Below, in pieces: positions 43,728 to 51,101 of a DNA stretch of 64,000 bases. Position numbers and translations under genes: made by a program. The DNA comes from Arenibaculum pallidiluteum. Lineage in GTDB: Bacteria; Pseudomonadota; Alphaproteobacteria; Azospirillales; Azospirillaceae. The notes beneath the pieces were generated by a model that searched no databases, had not been told where the DNA came from, and saw nothing but the letters and a program-made list of their open reading frames with translations. Numbering within the stretch: position 1 is the first letter of the stretch; each line of letters opens with the position of its first letter. Location: contig NZ_JAFIQU010000004.1 in NCBI RefSeq assembly GCF_017355985.1, positions 186,001 through 250,000 of the forward strand, given 5' to 3'.

Positions 43728-44063
43728 TCAGCTCCGAAGTGCTCTGACCAACTGCTCCTTGCTCATGCGCGAGCGCCCGCGGACATCGCGGCGCCGGGCT
43801 TCGGCGTAGAGTTCCGCCTTGGTCATCGCGCCGGTGCCGTCCTGTCGCTCGGCCGCCCGCTCCCGCCGCCGGGTCCGCAGGCGGTTGCGCCGGTTGGTCG
43901 CCTCATCGACCTCGCGTGAGGCGCCGGCCTCACTCAGCGCGATCGCGATCGCCTGCCTCGGGTTCCTGACCTTGCGGCCGCCACGGGTCTCGAGCTCGCC
44001 CTGCTTGAACTCGTGCATCACCCGCGCAACGGTTTCCTTCTGACCTTCGGTCTGCCTCGCCAT
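43728..44063 (-). CDS. small basic DUF6496-like protein
   Basis: A highly charged 111-residue protein. The first part, MARQTEGQKETVARVMHEFKQGEL, then RNPRQAIAIALSEAG, matches the DUF6496 pattern. The C-terminal 30 residues (MTKAELYAEARRRDVRGRSR then MSKEQLVRAL) look like a Rho-N/SAP-type helix-extended-loop-helix DNA-binding element. It may be a nucleoid-associated or stress protein; function unknown. An in-frame GTG at 44066 is an equally possible start. The autotransporter follows after 7 bp. Confidence 0.7.
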   Translation of the reverse strand: MARQTEGQKETVARVMHEFKQGELETRGGRKVRNPRQAIAIALSEAGASREVDEATNRRNRLRTRRRERAAERQDGTGAMTKAELYAEARRRDVRGRSRMSKEQLVRALRS

Positions 44064-44143
44064 CACGGGCTCCTCGGAATCCCAGCGGTGGGGTCCATTC
44101 AGATGCCAACAGCCGGCAACCGGGTTCGTGACATGGCGAACGG

Positions 44144-44944
44144 TCAGGGCTCCTCCACCAGTACGATCCGCTCTACGCCTCGGACCAGCGAGGCCTGGAC
44201 GGCGACCCGTCCGGGCGGCGCCAGCCGCTCGATCACGACGTTCTCGCCGCCGGCGGTCGCCAGCAGCCCGACCACGAAGCGCCCGTCGCCGAGCAGCACG
44301 ACCACGGGATCTCCAACCCGCGGCGTGCGGTACGGATGCACGAACAGGAGCTGGCCCGGCTGGTACCGCGGCACCATGCTCGTGTCCGGCATCCGCACGG
44401 CATAGGCGCCGGCGACACCCGCGAGCGGCGCCGGCATCCAGACATGCTCGGGCGCTTCCGACGGGCTGAGCAGCACCCCGACAGGCTGTCCGCGCGGCCC
44501 GATGCGCCCGAAGCCCCGCAGCGGAAGCGTATCCGAGTCGCCCGCCATGCTGGATACGGCTCCAGACGTATTTCCGGACACGACGGATACGGTCGGAGAC
44601 GATTCCGGATACGCCGTATCCAACGTATCCGAGCGCGTGTCCTGGCGCCGCGGATCCGTATCCAGCACCGCGGGAGCCGCCGGAGCCGGGCGCGCTGGCA
44701 CCTCGGTCGGCCGGGCAGGGGCCAGCAGCGCCGCGCGGTCGACACCCAGCGCCGTCGCGATGCGTTCCTGCCAGTCTGCGGTCAGGCGGCGAGTCCCCTT
44801 CTCGAGCTTGTCGATCTGGGGCTTGGACGCGCCGACGCGGGTCGCGAGCTGCTGGAGCGACCAGCCCTTCGCAAGTCGGAGGGTTCGTATCCGGTTGCCG
44901 ATCGTATCCACGGGTGCCGGGACTCCATGCGAGCGGAACCGCAT
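44144..44944 (-). CDS. Cro/CI-HTH regulator with S24-like C-terminal domain
   Basis: A 266-residue transcriptional regulator. Residues about 14-67 form a Cro/CI HTH (IGNRIRTLRLAKGWSLQQLA, then RVGASKPQIDKLEKG). A Pro/Ala/Thr-rich linker (about 75-140) follows, then an S24/LexA-like domain with the Ser in MPDTSMVPRYQPG. The strand that should carry the catalytic Lys reads GDGRFVVGLL, with no Lys, so self-cleavage is doubtful. The start is uncertain: ATG at 44944 lacks a good ribosome-binding site and GTG at 44911 would also keep the whole HTH. An open frame continues up to 45154 through DnaA-box repeats and is probably untranslated. It lies 80 bp before the small basic protein. Confidence 0.85.
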   Translation of the reverse strand: MRFRSHGVPAPVDTIGNRIRTLRLAKGWSLQQLATRVGASKPQIDKLEKGTRRLTADWQERIATALGVDRAALLAPARPTEVPARPAPAAPAVLDTDPRRQDTRSDTLDTAYPESSPTVSVVSGNTSGAVSSMAGDSDTLPLRGFGRIGPRGQPVGVLLSPSEAPEHVWMPAPLAGVAGAYAVRMPDTSMVPRYQPGQLLFVHPYRTPRVGDPVVVLLGDGRFVVGLLATAGGENVVIERLAPPGRVAVQASLVRGVERIVLVEEP

Positions 44945-44953
44945 GACGCTATG

Positions 44954-44967
44954 CGTATCCGGATACG
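44954..44967. promoter_or_regulatory. 14-bp palindrome, likely operator of the S24-like regulator
   Basis: CGTATCCGGATACG is a perfect inverted repeat 10 bp upstream of the regulator ATG. The half-site CGTATCC/GGATACG also occurs at 44528, 44552, 44585, 44607, 44615, 44624, 44657, 44886 and 44903 (7-mers, either orientation). That density suggests a protein-binding motif rather than chance. Confidence 0.55.
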
Positions 44968-45013
44968 GAGTCGAGTGGCGCAGAGGTGTTGCACGGAGAG
45001 CACGAGGCAAGTT

Positions 45014-45028
45014 TGCTGCACTGCAGCA
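45014..45028. repeat. 15-bp inverted repeat TGCTGCA-C-TGCAGCA
   Basis: Two perfect 7-bp arms around one base, between the CGTATCC palindrome and the DnaA-box array in the untranslated region 44945-45317. It has the form of a dimeric regulator operator. Confidence 0.5.
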
Positions 45029-45039
45029 TATACCCAGCC

Positions 45040-45128
45040 TGTGGATAAGGCCCTCGGCGCCCTGCCTGTGGATAAACGGGGAAAACCGTGCCTGTGGATA
45101 AGTGGTGGAAAACCGCCCCTGTGGATAA
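45040..45128. repeat. array of four perfect DnaA boxes (TTATCCACA), iteron-like
   Basis: CCTGTGGATAA occurs four times with the 9-mer TGTGGATAA at 45040-45048, 45067-45075, 45093-45101 and 45120-45128, all in one orientation at 27, 26 and 27 bp. Each equals the strong DnaA-box TTATCCACA on the - strand. GGAAAACCG precedes boxes 3 and 4, and GGTGGAAAA (45104-45112) is one base off the variant box TTTTCCACA. The region 44945-45317 (about 370 bp) has no convincing gene. It may be a DnaA-titration or reactivation site, a replication-origin relic, or a DnaA-controlled promoter of the adjacent regulator. Confidence 0.85.
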
Positions 45129-45317
45129 CCGATGTATAAGCTCAGGGGCAACACAGGCTGGAGAGCTCGAGAATGGCATATTCCCGTTAGAGATCAAGGG
45201 CTTCCGGCGCTTTCCTGAGAAAACTGCCGCCCTGCTCCGCCCTGTCCCGCGATCGGCGGCATTCGTCTTGTGTTAACCCGGGCTGGTCGATAGTCGTGGA
45301 CGGAGCCTTTTTGAACC

Positions 45318-45614
45318 ATGCCGCGCCCGACCGCCCTGCCCTCCCGAACCCCGTTCTCCCCCACCCCGCTGGGCGCAGGCCTCGCCGCCGCGCTGGCTCT
45401 CGCCGTGGTGCTCGCGCCCGGCGCCGCCGCGGCCGATCAGGCGGAGGCCCGCGACGTTGCCCGGGCCGCCAACTGCCAGCCCGGCAAGGTGGAGACGCTG
45501 CGCCAGATCGCCGGCGGGCAGGGCGAGACCGTCTTCAAGGTGAACTGCGCCGGCGGGAAGAACCTCCACGTCCTCGTGCAATGCAGGATGCGCCAATGCG
45601 TGCTTCTCCGCTGA
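45318..45614 (+). CDS. small secreted protein, four cysteines
   Basis: A 98-residue protein with a long signal peptide (GLAAALALAVVLAPGAAAA, cleavage expected after the Ala run). The mature part (about 60 residues) contains four Cys: CQPG, NCAGG, QCRMRQC; two disulfides are plausible. I do not recognise the family. The next gene begins inside its end: the lipoprotein ATG at 45596 overlaps its stop by 19 bp in another frame, so the two are co-expressed. The promoter probably lies in 45200-45300, right of the DnaA-box array. Confidence 0.7.
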   Translation: MPRPTALPSRTPFSPTPLGAGLAAALALAVVLAPGAAAADQAEARDVARAANCQPGKVETLRQIAGGQGETVFKVNCAGGKNLHVLVQCRMRQCVLLR

Positions 45615-46009
45615 TCCGCGCCACACTTGCCCTGTGCGCCGGCCTCCTGCTCGCGGGATGCTCGGACGCGGTCGCTCCCCTGCCCGCCGTGACGGCGGCC
45701 GACATCGGCGTGCTGATCGCCACCGACAAGACGATTACGGACCACGCCGTTTCCTACTACCGGGACCAGGACTGCCGGACGACGACCTATCTCGAGACAG
45801 GCCGCTACTGCCAGCCCTACCCCGAGCCCGTGACCGTGACGCGCGAGGCGATCTACTGCTACCGCACGCTGGCGGACGTGGAGTGCTACCCGGCGCCGAA
45901 CCCCTATGGCGGGCGGGCGCAGCCGGTTACCAGCACCTTCTCGCGCGAGGTGGTGCGGCGAGCCTCGGAGGAACCCGGCCCCTCGGCGGGGCGAGCCTCG
46001 TTCCGCTGA
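45596..46009 (+). CDS. small lipoprotein of unknown function
   Basis: A 137-residue protein with a lipoprotein signal peptide and lipobox LLAGC (Cys at about 22). The mature part has four more Cys (DQDCRTTTY, RYCQPYPEP, IYCYR, DVECYPAP) and many Tyr and Pro, ending in an Arg/Ser-rich tail. Residues after the lipobox are Ser-Asp, so sorting cannot be predicted with confidence. I chose the ATG at 45596; an in-frame ATG at 45581 would add five residues. It is translationally overlapped with the secreted-protein gene. Confidence 0.75.
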   Translation: MRASPLIRATLALCAGLLLAGCSDAVAPLPAVTAADIGVLIATDKTITDHAVSYYRDQDCRTTTYLETGRYCQPYPEPVTVTREAIYCYRTLADVECYPAPNPYGGRAQPVTSTFSREVVRRASEEPGPSAGRASFR

Positions 46010-46028
46010 GGCCGCGCCGCGCGGCCGT

Positions 46029-46463
46029 TCAGCGGTCTCGCTGCCGCTTGTACAACAGCGCCAGCGCCTTCATGGTCTGGACGTGCCGGTCGCCGGCCTT
46101 TGTCGGCGGGGGCGTGTTCAGCGTGCCCAGGGAGATGCCCGGGGCGGTCTGGGCCGCCGCGGGCGACGGGGCCGACAAGGCGCGGCGCGGCATCGGCGCC
46201 GGTGCGGCCTGACGCGCGGCCATCTGGTCGAGCACGCGGTCGAGCGCCTCCGGCGGCAGCTCGCGCTTGGGCTGGCGCGCGGCACGCGCGGCCTTGTCCA
46301 CCGCCGCCGTCACGATCGCCTTCATGAAGGGCGCCACCAACGCCTTTAGCAGCCGCTCGTCCTCGACGGCGGCGGCCAGCAGGAGCCTCTGCGCCCGGGC
46401 GCGGCTTCCATCCGCCGCTGCCAGGGCTTCGCGGACTTTCCGCGCTGCGTAGGATTCGGACAT
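46029..46463 (-). CDS. hypothetical protein, 144 aa
   Basis: A predicted cytoplasmic, mostly helical protein starting MSESYAARKVREALAAADGS. The first 75 residues look like a folded helical domain (RAQRLLLAAAVEDERLLKAL, FMKAIVTAAVDKAARAARQ), followed by a Pro-rich linker and a short C-terminal helix (VQTMKALALLYKRQ). The 5' end is defined by the ATG at 46463; a much longer upstream frame is antisense to frnE and was dropped. It converges on the lipoprotein gene with only 19 bp between. Confidence 0.65.
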   Translation of the reverse strand: MSESYAARKVREALAAADGSRARAQRLLLAAAVEDERLLKALVAPFMKAIVTAAVDKAARAARQPKRELPPEALDRVLDQMAARQAAPAPMPRRALSAPSPAAAQTAPGISLGTLNTPPPTKAGDRHVQTMKALALLYKRQRDR

Positions 46464-46582
46464 CTGACCTCGCCCTTGACCGCATGAGTGTCGAGGCGAG
46501 AGGGTTAACGGACCGTTAGGCCGGCGACAGCCCCCTGCCGCCGGGTTGCGCGGGACAACCTCGGACGTCCATGCGGGCCCCG

Positions 46583-46616
46583 ACATGCTGATCGAAGTCA
46601 CATGCTGATCGAAGTC
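46583..46616 (+). repeat. 17-bp perfect tandem duplication over a start codon
   Basis: ACATGCTGATCGAAGTC occurs twice back to back (46583-46599 and 46600-46616). Each copy contains an ATG. Translation from the first ATG (46585) ends after seven codons, while the second ATG (46602) starts the DsbA-like gene. Neither has a strong Shine-Dalgarno. Confidence 0.9.
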
Positions 46617-47249
46617 TACGCCGACCTGATCTGCCCCTGGTGCTACATCGGCAAGCACCGGCTGGACCGCGCCATGGCCGAGCGGCCGGGCCTCGCCTTC
46701 GACCGGCGCTGGCAGCCCTTCGAGCTGAATCCCGAGATGCCCGCCCGCGGAATGGACCGCTTCGCCTATCTCTCGGCCAAGTTCGGGGGGGCCGAGCGGG
46801 CGCGCCAGGTCTATGCGGTGATCGAGGAGACGGCCCAGCGCGACGGGCTGACCATCGCCCTGGACCGCATCCGGCGCACGCCGAACACGCTGGATGCCCA
46901 TCGGCTCGTGCGTCGGGCCGACGCTCTGGGAGCCGGCGATGCGCTGGTCGACATGCTGTTCCGGGCCTATTTCGTCGAGGGCCAGGACCTCGGCGACCGC
47001 GACCTTCTTGCGGAGCGCGCGGCGGCCGTCGGACTCGACCCCGCCGAATCGCGCCGCTTCCTGGATGGCGACGAGGAGACCGCCGCCGTCCGCACCGCCG
47101 AGACCCTGGCCCGCCAGCTCGGCATCCAGGCGGTGCCCTGCTACGTCTTCGACCGCCGCTACGCGCTCGCCGGCGCGCAGGAGCCAGTCGCCTTCCTGCC
47201 GCTGCTCGATCTCGGCACGGAGGAGGCAGCGATGAGCCGCCTGTCCTGA
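46602..47249 (+). CDS. DsbA family oxidoreductase, FrnE-like
   Basis: A 215-residue thioredoxin-fold protein with the CPWC active site (DLICPWCYIGKHRL) near the N-terminus, the WQPFELNPEMPARGMDR motif and the cis-Pro region GIQAVPCYVFDRRYALAGAQ. These are typical of cytoplasmic FrnE/2-hydroxychromene-isomerase-like DsbA proteins, implicated in oxidative-stress tolerance. There is no signal peptide. It ends 19 bp from the end of mfd on the opposite strand. Confidence 0.93.
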   Translation: MLIEVYADLICPWCYIGKHRLDRAMAERPGLAFDRRWQPFELNPEMPARGMDRFAYLSAKFGGAERARQVYAVIEETAQRDGLTIALDRIRRTPNTLDAHRLVRRADALGAGDALVDMLFRAYFVEGQDLGDRDLLAERAAAVGLDPAESRRFLDGDEETAAVRTAETLARQLGIQAVPCYVFDRRYALAGAQEPVAFLPLLDLGTEEAAMSRLS

Positions 47250-47268
47250 TGCGGGGTCCGTGCCGGCC

Positions 47269-50200
47269 TCACGCCGCGAGCTTGGCGAGATCCTGCATCA
47301 GGCGGTGCACGCCCTTGACCCGTTGTGCCGTCTCGTCCCAGGAGCGCGAGAGCACGAGCTTGAAGTCGGGCCGCAGCTTCACCGTGCCCGCCTGCTTGCC
47401 GATATAGACAACCAGCCGGTCGGGATGGGGGAAGCTGTTGGCGCGGAAGGACAGCAGCGCCCCCTTGGGTCCGGCGTCGACCCGCTCCACATGCGCCTGC
47501 CGGCAGAGCTGCTTGATCGCGATCACCTGGAGCAGGTTCTCGACCTCCGCCGGAAGGGGGCCGAAGCGGTCGATCAGCTCGGCCGCGAAGGCGTCCACCT
47601 CGGCGCGGTCGACCAGGTCCGAGAGGCGGCGATACAGCCCGAGCCGGACGTTGAGGTCTGCGACGTAGGTCTCCGGGATCAGGACCGGCATGCCGAGATT
47701 GATGGTCGGCGTCCAGGCCTCGCCCCCCTCGCCCGCCCCGGCATCGACGCCTGCCCGGGCAGCGGCCACCGCCTCCTCCAGCAGGTGCTGATAGAGTTCG
47801 ACGCCGACCTCCTTGATGTGGCCCGACTGCTCCTCGCCCAGCAGGTTTCCGGCGCCGCGGATGTCCATGTCGTGGCTGGCGAGCTGGAATCCGGCCCCGA
47901 GGCTGTCCAGCGTCTCGATGACATGCAGCCGCTGCTGTGCCGTCGTCGAGAGCACGGTCCGCGGCGCATAGGTCAGGTAGGCATAGGCGCGGACCTTGGC
48001 GCGCCCGACGCGCCCGCGGAGCTGGTAGAGCTGGGCCAGGCCGAACAGGTCCGCCCGGTGGATGATCAGCGTGTTGGCGTTCGGGATGTCGAGCCCGCTC
48101 TCGACGATGTTGGTCGAGAGCAGCACGTTGAACCTGCCCTCGTCGAAGGCGGTCATCACCTCTTCCAGCTCCGAGGCCGGCATCTGGCCGTGGGCGACCA
48201 CGACCTTCACCTCCGGAACGAGCTCGCGAAGCCGCTCCTGGACCTTCGGCAGGTCCTCGAGGCGCGGACAGACGTAGAAGGTCTGCCCGCCCCGGAAATG
48301 CTCGCGCAGGATCGCCTCGCGCACCACGACGGGGTCGTAGGGCAGCACGAAGGTGCGGACGGCGAGGCGGTCGACCGGCGCGGTGGTGATCAGGCTCAGC
48401 TCGCGCACGCCCGACAGGGCCATCTGGAGCGTGCGGGGAATCGGCGTCGCCGTCAGCGTCAGCACATGTACATCGGCGCGCAGCTCCTTCAGCCGCTCCT
48501 TCTGCTTCACGCCGAAATGCTGCTCCTCGTCCACGATGACGAGGCCCAGCCGCTTGAAGGAGACGCCCTTCGCCAGGAGCGCGTGGGTCCCGACCACGAT
48601 GTCCAGAGAGCCGTCCGCGAGCCCGTCCTTGTACTGCTTCGCCTCCTTGGCCGTGACGAGGCGCGAAAGCTGGCCGATCCGGATCGGCAGCCCGGCGAAG
48701 CGGCGCTCGAAATTGCGGAAGTGCTGCCGGGCCAGCAGCGTCGTCGGGACCACAACGGCCACCTGGTGACCCGACATGGCCGCCACGAAGGCCGCGCGCA
48801 GCGCCACCTCGGTCTTGCCGAATCCGACATCGCCGCAGACCAGACGGTCCATGGGCTTGCCGGAGGAGAGATCCTCCAGCACCTCCTCGATGGCCCTGAG
48901 CTGGTCCTCGGTCTCGGGATAGGGAAAGCGCGCCGCGAACTCGGCGTAGACGCCCTCGGGAACGTGGACGGGATCGGCGCGGCGCAACTCGCGCTCGGCG
49001 GCGATGCGCAGGAGCGCGTCGGCCATGTCCTTGATGCGCTTCTTGACGCGGGCCTTTCGCGCCTGCCAGGCGACGCCGCCCAGCTTGTCCAGATGGGCAC
49101 CGGCCTCGTCGGAGCCGTAGCGCGAGAGCAGCTCCAGATTCTCGACCGGAAGGTAGAGCTTGTCCCCGCCCTCGTAGATGATCCGCAGGCAGTCGTGGGG
49201 GGCGCCCGTGACCTCGATCGTCTCGAGCCCCTCGAACCGGCCGATGCCGTGATCGACGTGCACCACCAGGTCGCCCTCGTTCAGGCTGGACAGCTCGGCG
49301 ATGAAGTTCTGGGCGCGCTTCTTCCGGCGGGCCGGGCGCGCCATTCGGTCGCCCAGGATGTCCTGCTCTGTGATCACCGAAAGGTCGGGCGACGCGAAGC
49401 CCGTCTCGATCCCGAGCACCACCAGCGCGGCGGTGCGCTGGTCCAGCCGCCGGGCGGCATCCCAGGTTTCCACTGCCTGGACCCGCTCGATCCCATGCTC
49501 GCGCAGGACGGTCAGCATCCGGTCCCGGGCACCCTGGCTGTAGGCCGCGATCAGCACGCGGCGGTCCGCGCGCTGGAGGTCCTCGATCACCTGGCGCAGG
49601 ACGTCGTAGACATTGACGTCCGGCAGTGCCCGCGCATCGGCGAAGTCCCGGCCGCGGCGTCCGCCGGCATCCACCCCGGCCGCTCCCTCGGGGAGGGCAA
49701 AGGGCGAGAGCTGCCCCACGGGGCGCGTCTGCAGCAGCGCGTCCCAGGCGGCGCGGTCGAGATACAGCCGGTCCGGCGGGACCGGCTTGTAGACCGGGAC
49801 ATTGGCCTTCTTCTCAGTGGCCTGCAGCGTGCGCCGGGCGTGATAGAAGTCGGCGATCTGGACCAGCCGCGCGTCGAGCGCCTCCTCTGCGCGCGGGTCC
49901 AGCGTGACCGAGCCCCCGACATAGTCCAGCAGCGTTTCCATCCCGGAATGGAAAAGCGGCGTCCAGTGCTCCATGCCGGCATGGCGCCGGCCGGCGCTGA
50001 TGGCCTCGTAGAGCGGATCGTCGTCCAGCACGGCCCCGAACAGCTCCCGGTAGCCCGCGCGGAACCGCGCGACCGACGCCTCGTCCAGGAAGACCTCCGA
50101 GACAGGCTTGAGGACGAAGGTGTCGCGCTTGTCCGTGGTGCGCTGGCTCAACGGGTCGAAGCGCCGGATCGCTTCCAGCTCGTCCCCGAAGAGGTCCAGG

Positions 50201-50802
50201 CGCAGGGGCTCGTCCGTGCCGGGCGGGAACAGGTCGACGATGCCGCCGCGCACGGCGAACTCGCCGGGCTCGCGCACGGTCTGCGCCCGCACGTATCCGT
50301 TGTCGGCGAGATACTTCTGCAGCCGCTCGAGGTCGATCCGGTCCCCGATCCTGGCCGTGAAGCTCGCGGCCGCGAAGGCGGCGCGCGGGGGAACCTTCTG
50401 CACCAGGGCGTTGACGGTGGTCAGCACCACCCGGGGGCCGGACGCGGGGGCGAGCAGCGCCGTCAGCGCCTCGACGCGCCGGCTCAGGATCTCGCCGTTG
50501 GGCGACACGCGGTCATAGGGCAGGCAATCCCAGGCGGGGAACTGCACCACCTCCAGCTCGGGCGCGAAGAATGCGAGTGCCTCGGCCAGCTTCGCGAGTC
50601 GGATGTCGTCGAGCGCGACATGGACCAGCGGCTCCCGGAGCGCGAGATCCGCGAGGACGCGGGCATCATGGCCCTCGGGCGCTCCGGCGACCAGCAGCCG
50701 GTCACCGGCAGCTTCGATCTTTATGTTCTTTGGCAAAGGCTTGTCAGGCTTGATTGCGATTCTGGACGAAGTCAAGCAGGAGCCGGACGACGGGACCGTC
50801 AT
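47269..50802 (-). CDS. mfd: transcription-repair coupling factor Mfd
   Basis: A 1177-residue helicase that removes stalled RNA polymerase and recruits UvrA. The N-terminal UvrB-like module holds FPAWDCLPYDRVSPNGEI, the RNAP-interacting domain GDLVVHVDHGIGRFEGL, and the RecG-like motor RLVCGDVGFGKTEVALRAAF (Walker A), VDEEQHFGVKQKERLK (DEEQ box) and the helicase motif with QLRGRVGR. The C-terminal D7 domain starts near 1030. Two starts compete: ATG at 50802, which overlaps sdhE by 59 bp, and TTG at 50736, 8 bp past the sdhE stop. The first 22 residues are therefore uncertain. Confidence 0.97.
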   Translation of the reverse strand: MTVPSSGSCLTSSRIAIKPDKPLPKNIKIEAAGDRLLVAGAPEGHDARVLADLALREPLVHVALDDIRLAKLAEALAFFAPELEVVQFPAWDCLPYDRVSPNGEILSRRVEALTALLAPASGPRVVLTTVNALVQKVPPRAAFAAASFTARIGDRIDLERLQKYLADNGYVRAQTVREPGEFAVRGGIVDLFPPGTDEPLRLDLFGDELEAIRRFDPLSQRTTDKRDTFVLKPVSEVFLDEASVARFRAGYRELFGAVLDDDPLYEAISAGRRHAGMEHWTPLFHSGMETLLDYVGGSVTLDPRAEEALDARLVQIADFYHARRTLQATEKKANVPVYKPVPPDRLYLDRAAWDALLQTRPVGQLSPFALPEGAAGVDAGGRRGRDFADARALPDVNVYDVLRQVIEDLQRADRRVLIAAYSQGARDRMLTVLREHGIERVQAVETWDAARRLDQRTAALVVLGIETGFASPDLSVITEQDILGDRMARPARRKKRAQNFIAELSSLNEGDLVVHVDHGIGRFEGLETIEVTGAPHDCLRIIYEGGDKLYLPVENLELLSRYGSDEAGAHLDKLGGVAWQARKARVKKRIKDMADALLRIAAERELRRADPVHVPEGVYAEFAARFPYPETEDQLRAIEEVLEDLSSGKPMDRLVCGDVGFGKTEVALRAAFVAAMSGHQVAVVVPTTLLARQHFRNFERRFAGLPIRIGQLSRLVTAKEAKQYKDGLADGSLDIVVGTHALLAKGVSFKRLGLVIVDEEQHFGVKQKERLKELRADVHVLTLTATPIPRTLQMALSGVRELSLITTAPVDRLAVRTFVLPYDPVVVREAILREHFRGGQTFYVCPRLEDLPKVQERLRELVPEVKVVVAHGQMPASELEEVMTAFDEGRFNVLLSTNIVESGLDIPNANTLIIHRADLFGLAQLYQLRGRVGRAKVRAYAYLTYAPRTVLSTTAQQRLHVIETLDSLGAGFQLASHDMDIRGAGNLLGEEQSGHIKEVGVELYQHLLEEAVAAARAGVDAGAGEGGEAWTPTINLGMPVLIPETYVADLNVRLGLYRRLSDLVDRAEVDAFAAELIDRFGPLPAEVENLLQVIAIKQLCRQAHVERVDAGPKGALLSFRANSFPHPDRLVVYIGKQAGTVKLRPDFKLVLSRSWDETAQRVKGVHRLMQDLAKLAA

Positions 50803-51031
50803 GCTCCGGCGCCACGGGGACGCGCAGCACCAGCCAGTCGTAGACGTCGAGGTCCGGCAGATCGAGAAGCGCCTCGTATTCGGCGATCTCGGCCGCGCCG
50901 AAGCCGGGCACGTGCTGCTCCGCGAAGGCGCCCATGATCAGGTCGATCTCGCGGGTGCCGCGATGCCAACTGCGGAAAATCAGGCGCTTACGGCGGTTCT
51001 CTAGCGCATCGCCGGAGGTCGCGACGGTCAT
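50744..51031 (-). CDS. sdhE: succinate dehydrogenase assembly factor 2 (SdhE)
   Basis: A 95-residue flavinator that promotes covalent FAD attachment to SdhA. It shows KRLIFRSWHRGTREIDLIMG (the RGxxE motif region) and the helix EYEALLDLPDLDVYDWL. It sits between recG (divergent) and mfd (same strand). In alphaproteobacteria this recG-sdhE-mfd arrangement is common. mfd may be translated from within its 3' end. Confidence 0.93.
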   Translation of the reverse strand: MTVATSGDALENRRKRLIFRSWHRGTREIDLIMGAFAEQHVPGFGAAEIAEYEALLDLPDLDVYDWLVLRVPVAPEHDGPVVRLLLDFVQNRNQA

Positions 51032-51101
51032 CGATCTAGCTCTTGCAGGATGGTCGGCCTAGGATATAGAGCCCAGCTCCGCCGCTGTCACCTGACCACC
51101 C

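Noticed and set aside
44144-44944. Assignment of the S24-like gene as lexA
   Set aside because: The HTH is Cro/CI type rather than the LexA winged helix, the catalytic Lys is missing and no LexA-like box GTTC-N7-GTTC lies at the promoter.
44945-45154. N-terminal extension of the S24-like regulator up to 45154
   Set aside because: The extension translates the DnaA-box repeats into YPQ/IHR repeats, has no ribosome-binding site and no conserved look; the region is better explained as regulatory DNA.
44945-45317. Canonical chromosomal oriC
   Set aside because: The DnaA boxes are strong, but no AT-rich unwinding region is obvious and the usual alphaproteobacterial origin neighbours (hemE, RP001-type genes, dnaA, parAB) are absent. 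I keep the array as a DnaA locus without calling it oriC.
50736-50802. Firm choice of the mfd start
   Set aside because: ATG at 50802 and TTG at 50736 are both possible; the sequence alone does not decide, so I report the longer one with the caveat.
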